From assembly GCA_964651505.1 (NCBI GenBank), contig CAZYXT010000025.1:1-23540 (forward strand): a DNA stretch of 23,540 bases, in the 5' to 3' direction. This stretch comes from Avisuccinivibrio_A sp964651505 (GTDB lineage: Bacteria > Pseudomonadota > Gammaproteobacteria > Enterobacterales > Succinivibrionaceae). Both the position numbers and the translations under genes were made by a program. The notes beneath the pieces were generated by a model. That model searched no databases. It worked only from the letters and a program-made list of their open reading frames with translations, and was not told where the DNA came from. Of the stretch, positions 8,472 to 16,017 are shown piece by piece; positions within the stretch are counted from its first letter, which is position 1, and each line of letters starts with the position of its first letter.

Positions 8472-8598
8472 TAATTAATAACCCGCCGCCGCAAAATTTA
8501 ACTTCTCTTAAATCTTTGCCGGGCAGCCTCGCGGTGTCAGGTCGTGGAGTTTTTTACGCTCAAAACCCGTCGCGAGCAGACATTAATGGTGTTAGAAC

Positions 8599-10308
8599 AT
8601 GGTTATGTTAAACGGCGCACAAACCGTAGTGCGTGTCTTAGAAGATCTGGGCGTCGATCAAATCTTTGGTTACCCCGGGGCCACCGTCATCGACATTTAC
8701 GACGAATTATTAAACTCAAAGCAAATCATCCATCATCTGGCCCGTCACGAACAAGGTGCCGTGCACATGGCAGACGGTTACGCGCGCGCCACAGGCAAAG
8801 TCGGCGTGGCCTTGGTAACCTCGGGCCCGGGCGCCACCAATACCGTCACAGGCGTAGCCACGGCCTACGGCGATTCCATCCCCATGGTGGTGATCACAGG
8901 ACAGGTGTCGACCCATCTTATAGGCTCGGATGCTTTCCAGGAAGTCGATACCGTGGGCATCACCCGCCCCGTGGTCAAGCACAGCTTTTTGTGCAAGAAG
9001 CCTGAGGACATTGCGCCCAATTTGCTCAAAGCTTTTTACATTGCATCCACAGGCCGCAAGGGTCCTGTGGTGGTGGATATCCCGAAAAACTGCCAAAATC
9101 CCCAAGTTTTGGTCGAGTATCCTCAATTAAAAGAGGTCAAGCTGCGCTCTTACAATCCCACCGTGGCAGGCCACAAGGGTCAGGTCAAGCGCGCCGTGCA
9201 AATGATTGCCAAGGCCAAGCGTCCCGTGCTGATCTTCGGCGGCGGCGTGGTGCAGGGCGAGGCCTCAGGAGAACTGTTCAAACTCGTAACCTCGATGAAT
9301 TTGCCTGCTGTCTCCACTTTGATGGGCATCAGCGGCTTCCCGGGCACCGATCCCCATTATTTGGGCATGGTGGGCATGCACGGTTTGTATGCTGCCAACG
9401 AGGCCATGCACAACAGCGATCTGGTGGTGGCCATTGCCGTGCGTTTTGACGACAGAGTGACCAACAATGCCCAAAAATTCTGCCCCAATGCCAAGATCAT
9501 CCATGTCGATGTCGATCCTGCCTCCATCTCAAAGTGCGTGCACGCAGACATTCCCATCGTGGGCGATTGCAAGACTGTTTTGGAACAGCTCAATGACGCC
9601 ATTGCCGAAGCTTCTTTAAAGCCCAATCCTTTACTTAAGGAGTGGTGGGATGAGATCCGCTCTTACCAAGAGCACTTCTCGCTATCCTATGAGCGCGATC
9701 CGCGCGTCATCAAGCCTCAGCAGGTGATAGAGGCGGTCTACAAAGCAACTCAAGGCAAGGCCATCGTCACCACCGACGTGGGCCAGCATCAGATGTTTGT
9801 CGCCCAATACTATAAGTTTGAAAAGCCCCGTCAGTTCATCACCTCAGGAGGGTTGGGCACCATGGGCTTTGGCTTCCCCGCCGCAGCAGGCGCCAAGGTT
9901 GCCTTCCCCGATGCCCAGGTGATTTGCTTTACGGGCGACGGATCGTTTCAGATGAACATGCAGGAGCTTTCAACCTGCAAGCAGTACCATATTCCCGTCA
10001 AGATCTTCATTTTGGACAACCACACCTTGGGCATGGTGCGCCAATGGCAGTCTTTGTTCTATCATCACCGCTACAGCCAGACCGATCTGACCTTTAACCC
10101 GGACTTCATCAAGCTTGCCGACGCCTTCGGCCACAAGGCCTTTGAGGTTAAAGATCCGTCCAAACTCGATGAGGTGGTGGCGCAGGCTTTGTCCTTAAAA
10201 GATGATCTGGTGATCGTCGATGTCAGAGTGGATACCGATGCCAAGGTCTTCCCCATGCAAAGGGTTGGCGGATCCATGGCCGATATGATTTTAAGCGAGG
10301 AGGGTTAA
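8599..10308 (+). CDS. ilvI: Acetolactate synthase (AHAS III-type), large subunit
   Basis: The catalytic subunit of acetohydroxyacid synthase, the first common step of valine, leucine and isoleucine synthesis. It is a ThDP-, Mg- and FAD-dependent cytoplasmic enzyme of 569 residues (E. coli IlvI: 574). The N-terminal domain has GYPGATVIDIYD and the catalytic glutamate E51 in RHEQGAVHMADGYARAT, followed by TSGPGATN. Further along are the RSYNPT and HKGQ segments shared with E. coli IlvI, the GMVGMHG and VRFDDRVT stretches, and the C-terminal ThDP motif GDGSFQMN...LDN. The start is set by alignment to the E. coli MEMLSGAE terminus; the ribosome site is weak. Two bases separate its stop from ilvH. 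The long upstream leader is unusual. IlvI rather than IlvB/IlvG is favoured by overall resemblance and by the partner subunit. Confidence 0.94.
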   Translation: MVMLNGAQTVVRVLEDLGVDQIFGYPGATVIDIYDELLNSKQIIHHLARHEQGAVHMADGYARATGKVGVALVTSGPGATNTVTGVATAYGDSIPMVVITGQVSTHLIGSDAFQEVDTVGITRPVVKHSFLCKKPEDIAPNLLKAFYIASTGRKGPVVVDIPKNCQNPQVLVEYPQLKEVKLRSYNPTVAGHKGQVKRAVQMIAKAKRPVLIFGGGVVQGEASGELFKLVTSMNLPAVSTLMGISGFPGTDPHYLGMVGMHGLYAANEAMHNSDLVVAIAVRFDDRVTNNAQKFCPNAKIIHVDVDPASISKCVHADIPIVGDCKTVLEQLNDAIAEASLKPNPLLKEWWDEIRSYQEHFSLSYERDPRVIKPQQVIEAVYKATQGKAIVTTDVGQHQMFVAQYYKFEKPRQFITSGGLGTMGFGFPAAAGAKVAFPDAQVICFTGDGSFQMNMQELSTCKQYHIPVKIFILDNHTLGMVRQWQSLFYHHRYSQTDLTFNPDFIKLADAFGHKAFEVKDPSKLDEVVAQALSLKDDLVIVDVRVDTDAKVFPMQRVGGSMADMILSEEG

Positions 10309-10310
10309 TC

Positions 10311-10811
10311 ATGAGACACGTCATTTCCATCTTGATTGAAAATGAGGCAGGAGCTCTCTCGCGCGTGGTCGGCTTGTTTTCCCAAAGGGGCTATAACATC
10401 GAAAGCCTGACGGTGGCCCCCACCGAAGATCCTTCGCTGTCGCGCTGCACCATCCTGACTTTGGGCGACAAGGAAGAGGCCGAGCAGATCACAAAGCAGC
10501 TTCACAAGCTGGTCGATGTTTTGCGCGTAAGCGATCTGTACGGCGAGGGCGGCGGGTTTGAGCGCGAGCTGGTGTTGATGAAGATGCCCACCCCCACCCG
10601 CAATCTGCGCGATGAGGTGCGCTCTTTGTGCACCATCTTCAAGGCCAAGATCATCGATGTCACTCCTGAGCTTTACACCGTCGAGTTCAGCGGCTCGTCA
10701 GAGGAAGTGGATAACTTTATCCGCACCATGAGCGCGGTTACCGATGTTTTGGAGACCGTGCGCTCGGGCGTGCTTGGGATCTTGCGCGGCAACCGCTATA
10801 TGCACTCGTAA
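10311..10811 (+). CDS. ilvH: Acetolactate synthase, regulatory small subunit
   Basis: The valine-binding regulatory subunit that pairs with IlvI: 166 residues (E. coli IlvH: 163). The N-terminal ACT domain contains ILIENEAGALSRVVGLFSQRGYNIESLTVAPTEDP, where the E. coli residues N11 and G14, needed for valine feedback, are kept as N11 and G14. The second half carries IIDVTPELYTVEFSG and ends with SGVLGILRGNR as in E. coli. Conservation of the valine site suggests feedback-sensitive enzyme. The gene begins two bases after the ilvI stop and is followed by a terminator 22 bases after its own stop. Confidence 0.95.
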   Translation: MRHVISILIENEAGALSRVVGLFSQRGYNIESLTVAPTEDPSLSRCTILTLGDKEEAEQITKQLHKLVDVLRVSDLYGEGGGFERELVLMKMPTPTRNLRDEVRSLCTIFKAKIIDVTPELYTVEFSGSSEEVDNFIRTMSAVTDVLETVRSGVLGILRGNRYMHS

Positions 10812-10833
10812 CATGAGCATTAAAGATACTGTC

Positions 10834-10859
10834 AAAAAGCGGGCTTAAGCCCCCTTTTT
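10834..10859 (+). terminator. Terminator of ilvIH, possibly bidirectional
   Basis: An eleven-position stem with one C-C mismatch: AAAAAGCGGGC (10834-10844) and GCCCCCTTTTT (10849-10859), loop TTAA. The A-tract on one side and the T-tract on the other would let it stop transcription from either direction, so it could also end a minus-strand RNA coming from 11095. Confidence 0.75.
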
Positions 10860-11138
10860 GCGCCAGTGCCGCAGCTGCGGAGGGGCAGGACAGCATGGCT
10901 GTAAAGCAGGAGTGAAGATAAGTCAAATCGATCCCCGAAGACGGGAGGGAACGCACGTGCAAAGAGCAATGCCGCCCTTAGACAGCAGAGGGTGCCCAAG
11001 GCAAAAAAGAGATCTGCAAGCAAGCAGGCTCTCGCCTGCTAAAGTCAGATCATCAAAATTTGTCCTGCTTTTTGTTATCTGATGAGCGGCATTGCAAAAT
11101 ATTGGAGAAAGTGCGAATATTTTCGGAAAGTCTTACCC
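10860..11138. other. Gene-free, palindrome-rich region; candidate structured RNA
   Basis: No convincing coding frame. Several inverted repeats are packed here: a perfect 12-base palindrome CCGCAGCTGCGG (10869-10880); ACAGC/GCTGT (10890-10902); CCCG-AAGA-CGGG (10934-10945); GCACGTGC (10953-10960); and a perfect 7-pair hairpin AGCAGGC-TCTC-GCCTGCT (11023-11040). TCAGAT/ATCTGA (11045-11082) is nested near the right end, and a perfect long-range 10-base pair GCAATGCCGC (10966-10975) with GCGGCATTGC (11086-11095) encloses the right half. Nested pairing of this kind suggests a folded RNA of about 130-230 nt on either strand. I could not match it to RNase P, tmRNA, SRP RNA or 6S RNA from memory. An inverted-repeat recombination substrate is the alternative. 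Confidence 0.45.
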
Positions 11139-11581
11139 ATGGAGAGAATGGCCTTTAGCTTTACCTTCTTAAGCTGCAAGTGCCTTTATAAATATGATGA
11201 AAATACTGCCGGCAGGCGGAACCTGCGCTCCGGGGCCGCTATCTTTTGAGTTATCTTGCACAAAAGTACCCCGATGCGAGGATCTTTGTCTCGTCACGGC
11301 GCAGGGTGATCAGCAATATAAACAATGTGGTTGCGGTGGCTTTGAATGCTCAAGATCAAAAAGCCTTATTTGATTTTTTGGACAGGGAGCGCATTGATGT
11401 TATGGCTGACTTTATGATCCGCTATGACATGAATGCCTTCAAAAAGTTTGCCCCTGAGGCTTTGAAAAATGAAATTGCATCTTCCATTAATAATGCTGCC
11501 CAGGCAAATATTAATTTAAAGTATATGTATATAGCCGATCTCTTTTTACAAAAACACTGTGATATTTGTAAGCCTATTTAA
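11139..11581 (+). pseudogene. Unrecognised gene, apparently frameshifted or N-terminally truncated
   Basis: The main open frame runs from a TTG at 11246 to a TAA at 11581 (111 residues) and has no ATG start or ribosome site. In another frame an ATG at 11139, with GGAAAG eight bases upstream, reads 36 codons to a TGA at 11247-11249, exactly where the main frame begins. Adding one T to TTTT (11244-11247) would fuse them into about 147 codons. The product has charged stretches (FLDRERIDVMADF), no membrane segment and a C-terminal KHCDICKPI that might bind metal. I do not recognise a family. It is AT-rich and lies eight bases before the pyruvyl-transferase gene, so it probably belongs to the same surface-glycan islet. 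The first part may instead be chance and the gene simply truncated. Confidence 0.45.
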
Positions 11582-11589
11582 GAACTTTT

Positions 11590-12836
11590 ATGAAGAACAT
11601 TGGTATTATTACTCTAACACAAACTGAAAACGATAATTTCGGTGCTCACATGCAAGGCTATGCTTTAATTCATGCTCTTAAAAAACAGGCAATGATATTA
11701 AAGCAACAAAACAAGCTCAAGGAAGATCTTAATGTTGGGTTAGTTAAGTTCAAGGAGATGAGCGCTTTGAAAATTGCTCGAGGCCGCTCAAGACAATTTT
11801 TGCAAACCCCTGAGATCAAGGATGCCGACAGAAAAGCTGTAATAAGACAGGCATCGCTGATATTCAAAAACCATTACCCGAGGTTAAAGAAGTTTGAGCA
11901 TTTTGCCGAAAGCATCTTGCTTAAGATTTCAGACCCAAATGAGCTAAATCACGTCGACTTTATAGTTGGAAGTGACTGGGTATGGCATATTTGGAAAACT
12001 TCTGGGGGGGGGCACGTATAGAAAAAATACTGTTTGGTGATATCGATCAATATCCAAACGCTAATTTATTTGCATATGCAGCAAGTTTCGGCAAGAGCTT
12101 GCCCGGCGATCCAATCTATAAGACTTACCAAAACTACCTCACCAATCAGTGGCGCAAATTTAAGATCATAACCCTGCGTGAAAGCGCTTGGGTTGAAACC
12201 CTCAACAGTTTAAACCTGCCCTGCGCTCCGGTTACCACAGCTTTAGACCCGGCATTTTTGCTTGATGCTGATGACTACAGTTCCTTTATCTCCCGGCCAT
12301 TAATCAACGAGCCCTATATCTTGCTCTATATATTTGGTCCCAATTATGGAGCACAGGAAGAGCAGATCTTGAGCGTGCTGGAAAGTATTGACCAATATCG
12401 TACTGCTAATGATTTAAAAAATCTAGCTGTGCTTAATATTTCGCCAGGTCCGCTTTTTATGACTCAGAAGACAGTTGAGAAGTTTAAATCATTAAACTTG
12501 AGGCATGAATGGCGTTTTGCTACATCTCCTGATGAATTTTTGAATTATGTTGCTAACAGCTCTTTAGTGCTGACCAATTCATTTCACGGTACGGTTTACT
12601 CTTTGCTTTTTAATCGCAAATTCATGTATTTTTACCTTCATCACAAAGATCCGCGCATCAAAACACTTGAAAAGGAGTTTGGCATTGATGCTTTGCAGTT
12701 AAACTCAAGATTGCCCGGCGATACTGAACTATTTAATTTATGCACCGGCTTTGTCCATGATAACTTTACAAAGCGTATCGGCAATCTGCGTAAAAACTCG
12801 CTGACCGTCCTTAACAATATTTTAACCTTTAATTAA
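11590..12836 (+). CDS. Polysaccharide pyruvyl-transferase family protein, phase-variable, OFF as sequenced
   Basis: Two adjacent frames encode the two parts of one protein. The first (to a TAG at 12019-12021) has the family's N-terminal pattern GIITLTQTENDNFGAHMQGYAL and ends at VDFIVGSDWVWH, equivalent to the conserved GSDQVW segment. The second continues with NLFAYAASFGKS, LDPAFLLD and the characteristic LTNSFHGTVYSLLF near the C-terminus. The frame breaks in G9 at 12004-12012. Seven or ten G would join both halves into 414 or 415 residues, typical for the family (PF04230), which adds pyruvyl or related groups to cell-surface sugars. The segment after ALKKQ seems shorter than usual. The sequence is AT-richer than its housekeeping neighbours. 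The acceptor sugar is unknown. As sequenced, the product would be a truncated 143-residue peptide. Confidence 0.82.
12004..12012 (+). repeat. Homopolymeric G9 tract inside a coding region
   Basis: Nine consecutive G between TCT and CAC, exactly where the pyruvyl-transferase frame breaks. G/C runs of this length are classic slipped-strand mispairing sites of contingency genes. Nine G ends translation three codons after the tract; ten or seven G restore the frame. A sequencing or assembly length error at the run would look the same. Confidence 0.85.
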
Positions 12837-12858
12837 TCACACCCCGGGGGATCTGATT

Positions 12859-14499
12859 ATGCATTCAACAGTCCACTATGTGTGCGCCATGCTTAAGGCC
12901 TATGGAATTAATCAAATCGTTGCCAGTCCGGGCGTTCAAAACGCTTTTTTTAATCTTCTGTGCCAAGAAGATCCTTTCTTTTGCTGCCACAGTGTGATCG
13001 ATGAGCGCTCGGCTGCATATGTTGCCTCAGGACTTGCCGATGAAAGCGATGAGCCTGTAGTTATTACATGCACTGAAGCCACAGCCGGCAGCAATTATTT
13101 GCCTGCCATGACCGAGTGTTATTATCGCAAGATCCCCGTAGTGGCGGTTACATTTTTCAATGATGCATCAGGTGAGCTTACGGAAAGCCCGCAGTTTCTC
13201 AACCGAAAATCAAGCCTGTCGGATGTATGCTGCTTATCTTTTACCTTGCCGACTCTGACAGATGATTTGAGCAGGCTTAAGATTATTGAGTGCTTGAACG
13301 CAGCTTTGGTCGCTGCCAAATACAAGAGATTGCCCGTGCATATCAATGTGCCAAGCTCATGCGATTGGCAAAAACTTACGGTTAAATCCTTGCCGCAGAC
13401 GATTGCCGTCACCAATTATATAAACCGTGTTGCCTTTAATAAGGTAGATTGGTCTTCTGTCAAGTCTCGCAAAGTTGCGATCTTTATGGGGATCCAATCA
13501 AGATGGGATCTCGCTCAAGCCGCTCCTCTTTACAAGTTTGTGCAAAACTACGGCATTCCGGTTTTTTGCGAGCACAACTCACGCTACTTGGGCCCTAATA
13601 AGATCATGTCGGTAAGATTCTGTGGGGCTTCGGCTTTAAGCTCGGATCTCTTGCCCGATATCATCATCGACCTTGGGGGGATCAGCGCTGACTGCTTTGC
13701 TCACGTGCTCTTTCAGAGGGCCGCTGTGTTGAGAGTATCCTCGCAATATCGGTTCCGCAATCACAAGATCCCGCAGGTTTGGTTTGATATGGAGGCTCCT
13801 GACTTTTTCAGCCTCTTTGCCGGGGTGAATAACTTTGCACCCGATGTTACCTATTATTCCAGAGTCAAAGAGGCTGCAGACGGACGCAAGCTTCCGGCAC
13901 TGCCTTTATGCACGCCTTTGATTTGTCAAACCCTGTCAACGCTTTTGGCTAAGCCTTGCTCGGTGCACCTTGGGTTCTTAAACTCATATCGCATGGCTAA
14001 CTGTTTTGAATTTGATGATAAGGTGCAGTTAAGTTGCAACACCGGGGGCTTTGGCATCGATGGAGCGGTCTCATCATTAGCAGGTCACTCTCTGTCAGAT
14101 AAAGACAGGTTGTGCATCGGGGTAATAGGCGATCTGGCCTTTATCTGCGATATGAATGTATTGAGCAACAAAGAGCTGGGATCAAACTTCAAGCTGGTGG
14201 TGATCAACAATCAAGGCGGACAGGAGTTTAGGAACAATAAGGGATTGGTCAATGCAGTCGGGAAAAATGTCGAGCCATTAGTGGCGGCGGCCGCCGCCGG
14301 GCATCACGTTCCAAGCATAGAAGGGTGGGCGGTGCAGACCGGGTGCGAGTATTTGAGCGTCCGCGATAAAGACAGTTTAAAGCCGAAACTGGTTGAGCTG
14401 TGCTTTGGATCTTTTGATAAGCCCGTGGTGATGGAGGTGTTCACCGATCCCAAGGTTGAGCAAGATGCTTTTGATCTGCTCTTTGAGCACAAAAGTTAA
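12859..14499 (+). CDS. MenD-like thiamine-diphosphate-dependent enzyme of unknown substrate
   Basis: A 546-residue ThDP enzyme with the usual three-domain layout. The N-terminal PYR domain has SPGVQNAFFNLL, the likely catalytic glutamate in VIDERSAAYVASGLA, and ITCTEATAGSNYLPAMTE. The C-terminal PP domain has SCNTGGFGIDGAVSSLAGHSL, then GDLAF...VVINNQGG, the ThDP/Mg motif in the GDLSF...NNxGG form seen in MenD rather than the GDG form of acetolactate synthases. MenD itself makes SEPHCHC in menaquinone synthesis, but no men genes are near. The gene lies 22 bases after a pyruvyl-transferase gene in an AT-rich islet, which suggests work on a surface-glycan precursor; that role is inference. It has a GGGGG ribosome site, and an in-frame G6 run at 13675-13680. 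Catalysis on a 2-oxo acid is expected from the family. Confidence 0.75.
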   Translation: MHSTVHYVCAMLKAYGINQIVASPGVQNAFFNLLCQEDPFFCCHSVIDERSAAYVASGLADESDEPVVITCTEATAGSNYLPAMTECYYRKIPVVAVTFFNDASGELTESPQFLNRKSSLSDVCCLSFTLPTLTDDLSRLKIIECLNAALVAAKYKRLPVHINVPSSCDWQKLTVKSLPQTIAVTNYINRVAFNKVDWSSVKSRKVAIFMGIQSRWDLAQAAPLYKFVQNYGIPVFCEHNSRYLGPNKIMSVRFCGASALSSDLLPDIIIDLGGISADCFAHVLFQRAAVLRVSSQYRFRNHKIPQVWFDMEAPDFFSLFAGVNNFAPDVTYYSRVKEAADGRKLPALPLCTPLICQTLSTLLAKPCSVHLGFLNSYRMANCFEFDDKVQLSCNTGGFGIDGAVSSLAGHSLSDKDRLCIGVIGDLAFICDMNVLSNKELGSNFKLVVINNQGGQEFRNNKGLVNAVGKNVEPLVAAAAAGHHVPSIEGWAVQTGCEYLSVRDKDSLKPKLVELCFGSFDKPVVMEVFTDPKVEQDAFDLLFEHKS

Positions 14500-14541
14500 T
14501 TTGAGCGATTTGATCGGGCACGTTTGGCTTAAGCTTCGGAT

Positions 14542-14940
14542 TTAGATCATGATGAGCTTAAGGCCGGGCAGCGTCCGGCCTGCGGCTTGCTTTTTGAGCA
14601 TATCAATGTGCCTGCGCATATCCATGGGGGAGAGGCCTTCTTGGGATATTTTGTCGTAGCAGCACTCATGATCATCGTCATAGAGGCGGACTATGCGGCT
14701 TTTCTTGCCATCGTTGACCTTATAGCGTGCAGGACGCTCATACATGCCCTCTGCGCGCGGGTGTTCGCGCAGGTATTTCTCCATGCGCAGCTTGATGTTG
14801 GCCCGGTACCACAGCAAATAATCTTCGATGTGCAGATCGTTGAGAATGCAGGTATTGGAGATGGTCAGGCAGTCGCAAAAGGCGCCCTAATCGGGGAAGG
14901 GGTTTAGAGCACTCATGGCATGAGAGATCTTTGCCCATCT
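14542..14940 (-). pseudogene. Decayed IS66-like transposase, C-terminal remnant
   Basis: On the minus strand the frame runs from about 14940 through a TAG (14887-14889) to a TAA at 14542. Before the TAG it reads ISHAMSALNPFPD and afterwards GAFCDCLTISNTCILND, then EDYLLWYRANI. This resembles the end of IS66 transposases, where a conserved F-D...GA...S...ET-KLNG...YL segment is followed by a short tail. The TAG probably replaces a tryptophan codon (TGG). Upstream, the frame meets a TAA inside the pfkA terminator, so the rest of the element is gone. It lies just beyond the ThDP gene, convergent with it, marking the right border of the accessory islet. The IS66 assignment is by motif memory; the remnant status (internal stop, missing N-terminus) is directly visible. 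Confidence 0.5.
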
Positions 14941-14949
14941 TTTGCCTTA

Positions 14950-14983
14950 AAAAATAAAATCCGCCGCAGCGGATTTTATTTTT
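14950..14983 (-). terminator. Terminator of tpiA-pfkA
   Basis: A perfect 15-base-pair inverted repeat: AAAAATAAAATCCGC (14950-14964) and its complement (14969-14983) around a four-base loop. On the minus strand it follows the pfkA stop by about 25 bases and ends in TTTTATTTTT. It is symmetric, so it could stop transcription from either side. Confidence 0.85.
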
Positions 14984-15008
14984 ATGCAATCTGATGGCAA
15001 GGTTTGGC

Positions 15009-15974
15009 TTAGCTTAACGACAAAGCCAAATCGTACATGTCTTTTCTGAATTGGTGCTTCATGGTCTCGATGCATTCGATGATGTCATGGTGCACCAATT
15101 GTCCGCGCTGAATGCCGATGCAGCGCCCCGAATGACCCTCGTGCAGCAATTGCACGGCATAAGCGCCCATGCGGCTTGCCAGCACGCGATCTGACGGAGT
15201 GGGGGTGCCGCCGCGCTGAATGTGCCCAAGCACCGTGGCGCGGGTCTCAAGGCCAGTTCTGCCCTCGATCTCGCGGGCCATCTGATGAACGTCGGTCTGG
15301 TTTTCGCAAACGACGATGATGGCGTGACGCTTGCCCGATTCGATGCAAGCCTCAATCTGCGTGTAGACTTCTTCCTTGTTCCATGGCACCTCGGGCACCA
15401 AGGTGGCTTCCACGCCGCAGGAGATGGCGCAGGAGAGGGCCAGATCGCCGCAGTGGCGGCCCATGACCTCGACCACGCTGATCCTCTTGTGCGAAGAGCA
15501 GGTGTCGCGCAGCTTGTCTATGCAGGATACGGCCGTGTTCAAGGCGGTATCAAAACCGATGGTGGTGTCGGTGCCTGCAATATCGTTGTCGATGGTGCCG
15601 GGCAGGCCGATGCACGGATAACCCATCTCCGAGAGCAGCTTGGCGCCCATGTAGGAGCCATCGCCGCCCACCACCACCAAAGAGTCAAGACCGTGATTGC
15701 GCATCACCTCGATGCACTCGGCGCGCACCGACTCTTCTTTGAATGCCGGGAAGCGGGCGGTGCCCAAGAAGGTGCCGCCGCGGTTGAGCAGGTCGGATAC
15801 GGATTTGCGGTTCAGAGGAATGATGTTGCCCTCATGCAAACCCATGTAGCCGTCGCGGACGCCGCAGATCTCATAACCATAATCGATAGCAGTGCGCACC
15901 ACGGCACGTACGGCTGCATTCATGCCGGGGGCGTCGCCTCCTGAGGTTAAGACGCCGATTTTCCTAATTGCCAT
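15009..15974 (-). CDS. pfkA: ATP-dependent 6-phosphofructokinase
   Basis: A cytoplasmic glycolytic enzyme that phosphorylates fructose 6-phosphate to fructose 1,6-bisphosphate. It is 321 residues, against 320 in E. coli PfkA. SGGDAPGMNAAVRA at 11-24 is the nucleotide loop and GGDGS (103-107) the ATP-binding motif. LPGTIDND holds the catalytic D129. Then come TIGFDTALNT, the substrate motif VEVMGRHCGD, and GHIQRGGTPTPSDR with the fructose-6-phosphate arginine. Gly rather than Asp or Lys in the ATP loop (GGDGS) marks the ATP-dependent, not pyrophosphate-dependent, type. It starts 43 bases after the tpiA stop with no visible promoter between them, so the two are probably one transcript ending at the strong hairpin downstream. 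In E. coli pfkA and tpiA are near each other but not so tightly joined. Confidence 0.96.
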   Translation of the reverse strand: MAIRKIGVLTSGGDAPGMNAAVRAVVRTAIDYGYEICGVRDGYMGLHEGNIIPLNRKSVSDLLNRGGTFLGTARFPAFKEESVRAECIEVMRNHGLDSLVVVGGDGSYMGAKLLSEMGYPCIGLPGTIDNDIAGTDTTIGFDTALNTAVSCIDKLRDTCSSHKRISVVEVMGRHCGDLALSCAISCGVEATLVPEVPWNKEEVYTQIEACIESGKRHAIIVVCENQTDVHQMAREIEGRTGLETRATVLGHIQRGGTPTPSDRVLASRMGAYAVQLLHEGHSGRCIGIQRGQLVHHDIIECIETMKHQFRKDMYDLALSLS

Positions 15975-16017
15975 GATTAATGTCCCAATTTAGCAATCTG
16001 CTTTAATTTTGTTGCTC

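Noticed and set aside
10861..11095. CsrB/RsmZ-type RNA because of several GGA motifs
   Set aside because: Only about eight GGA in 280 bases, not consistently in hairpin loops; little above chance.
11982..12836. Separate gene starting at ATG 11982
   Set aside because: That ATG is out of frame inside the first half of the pyruvyl-transferase gene and has no ribosome site; the frame is the second half of that gene after the G tract.
15222..15944. 240-codon open frame antisense to pfkA
   Set aside because: It is a shadow of pfkA, whose catalytic motifs are complete on the other strand; no ribosome site or family resemblance.
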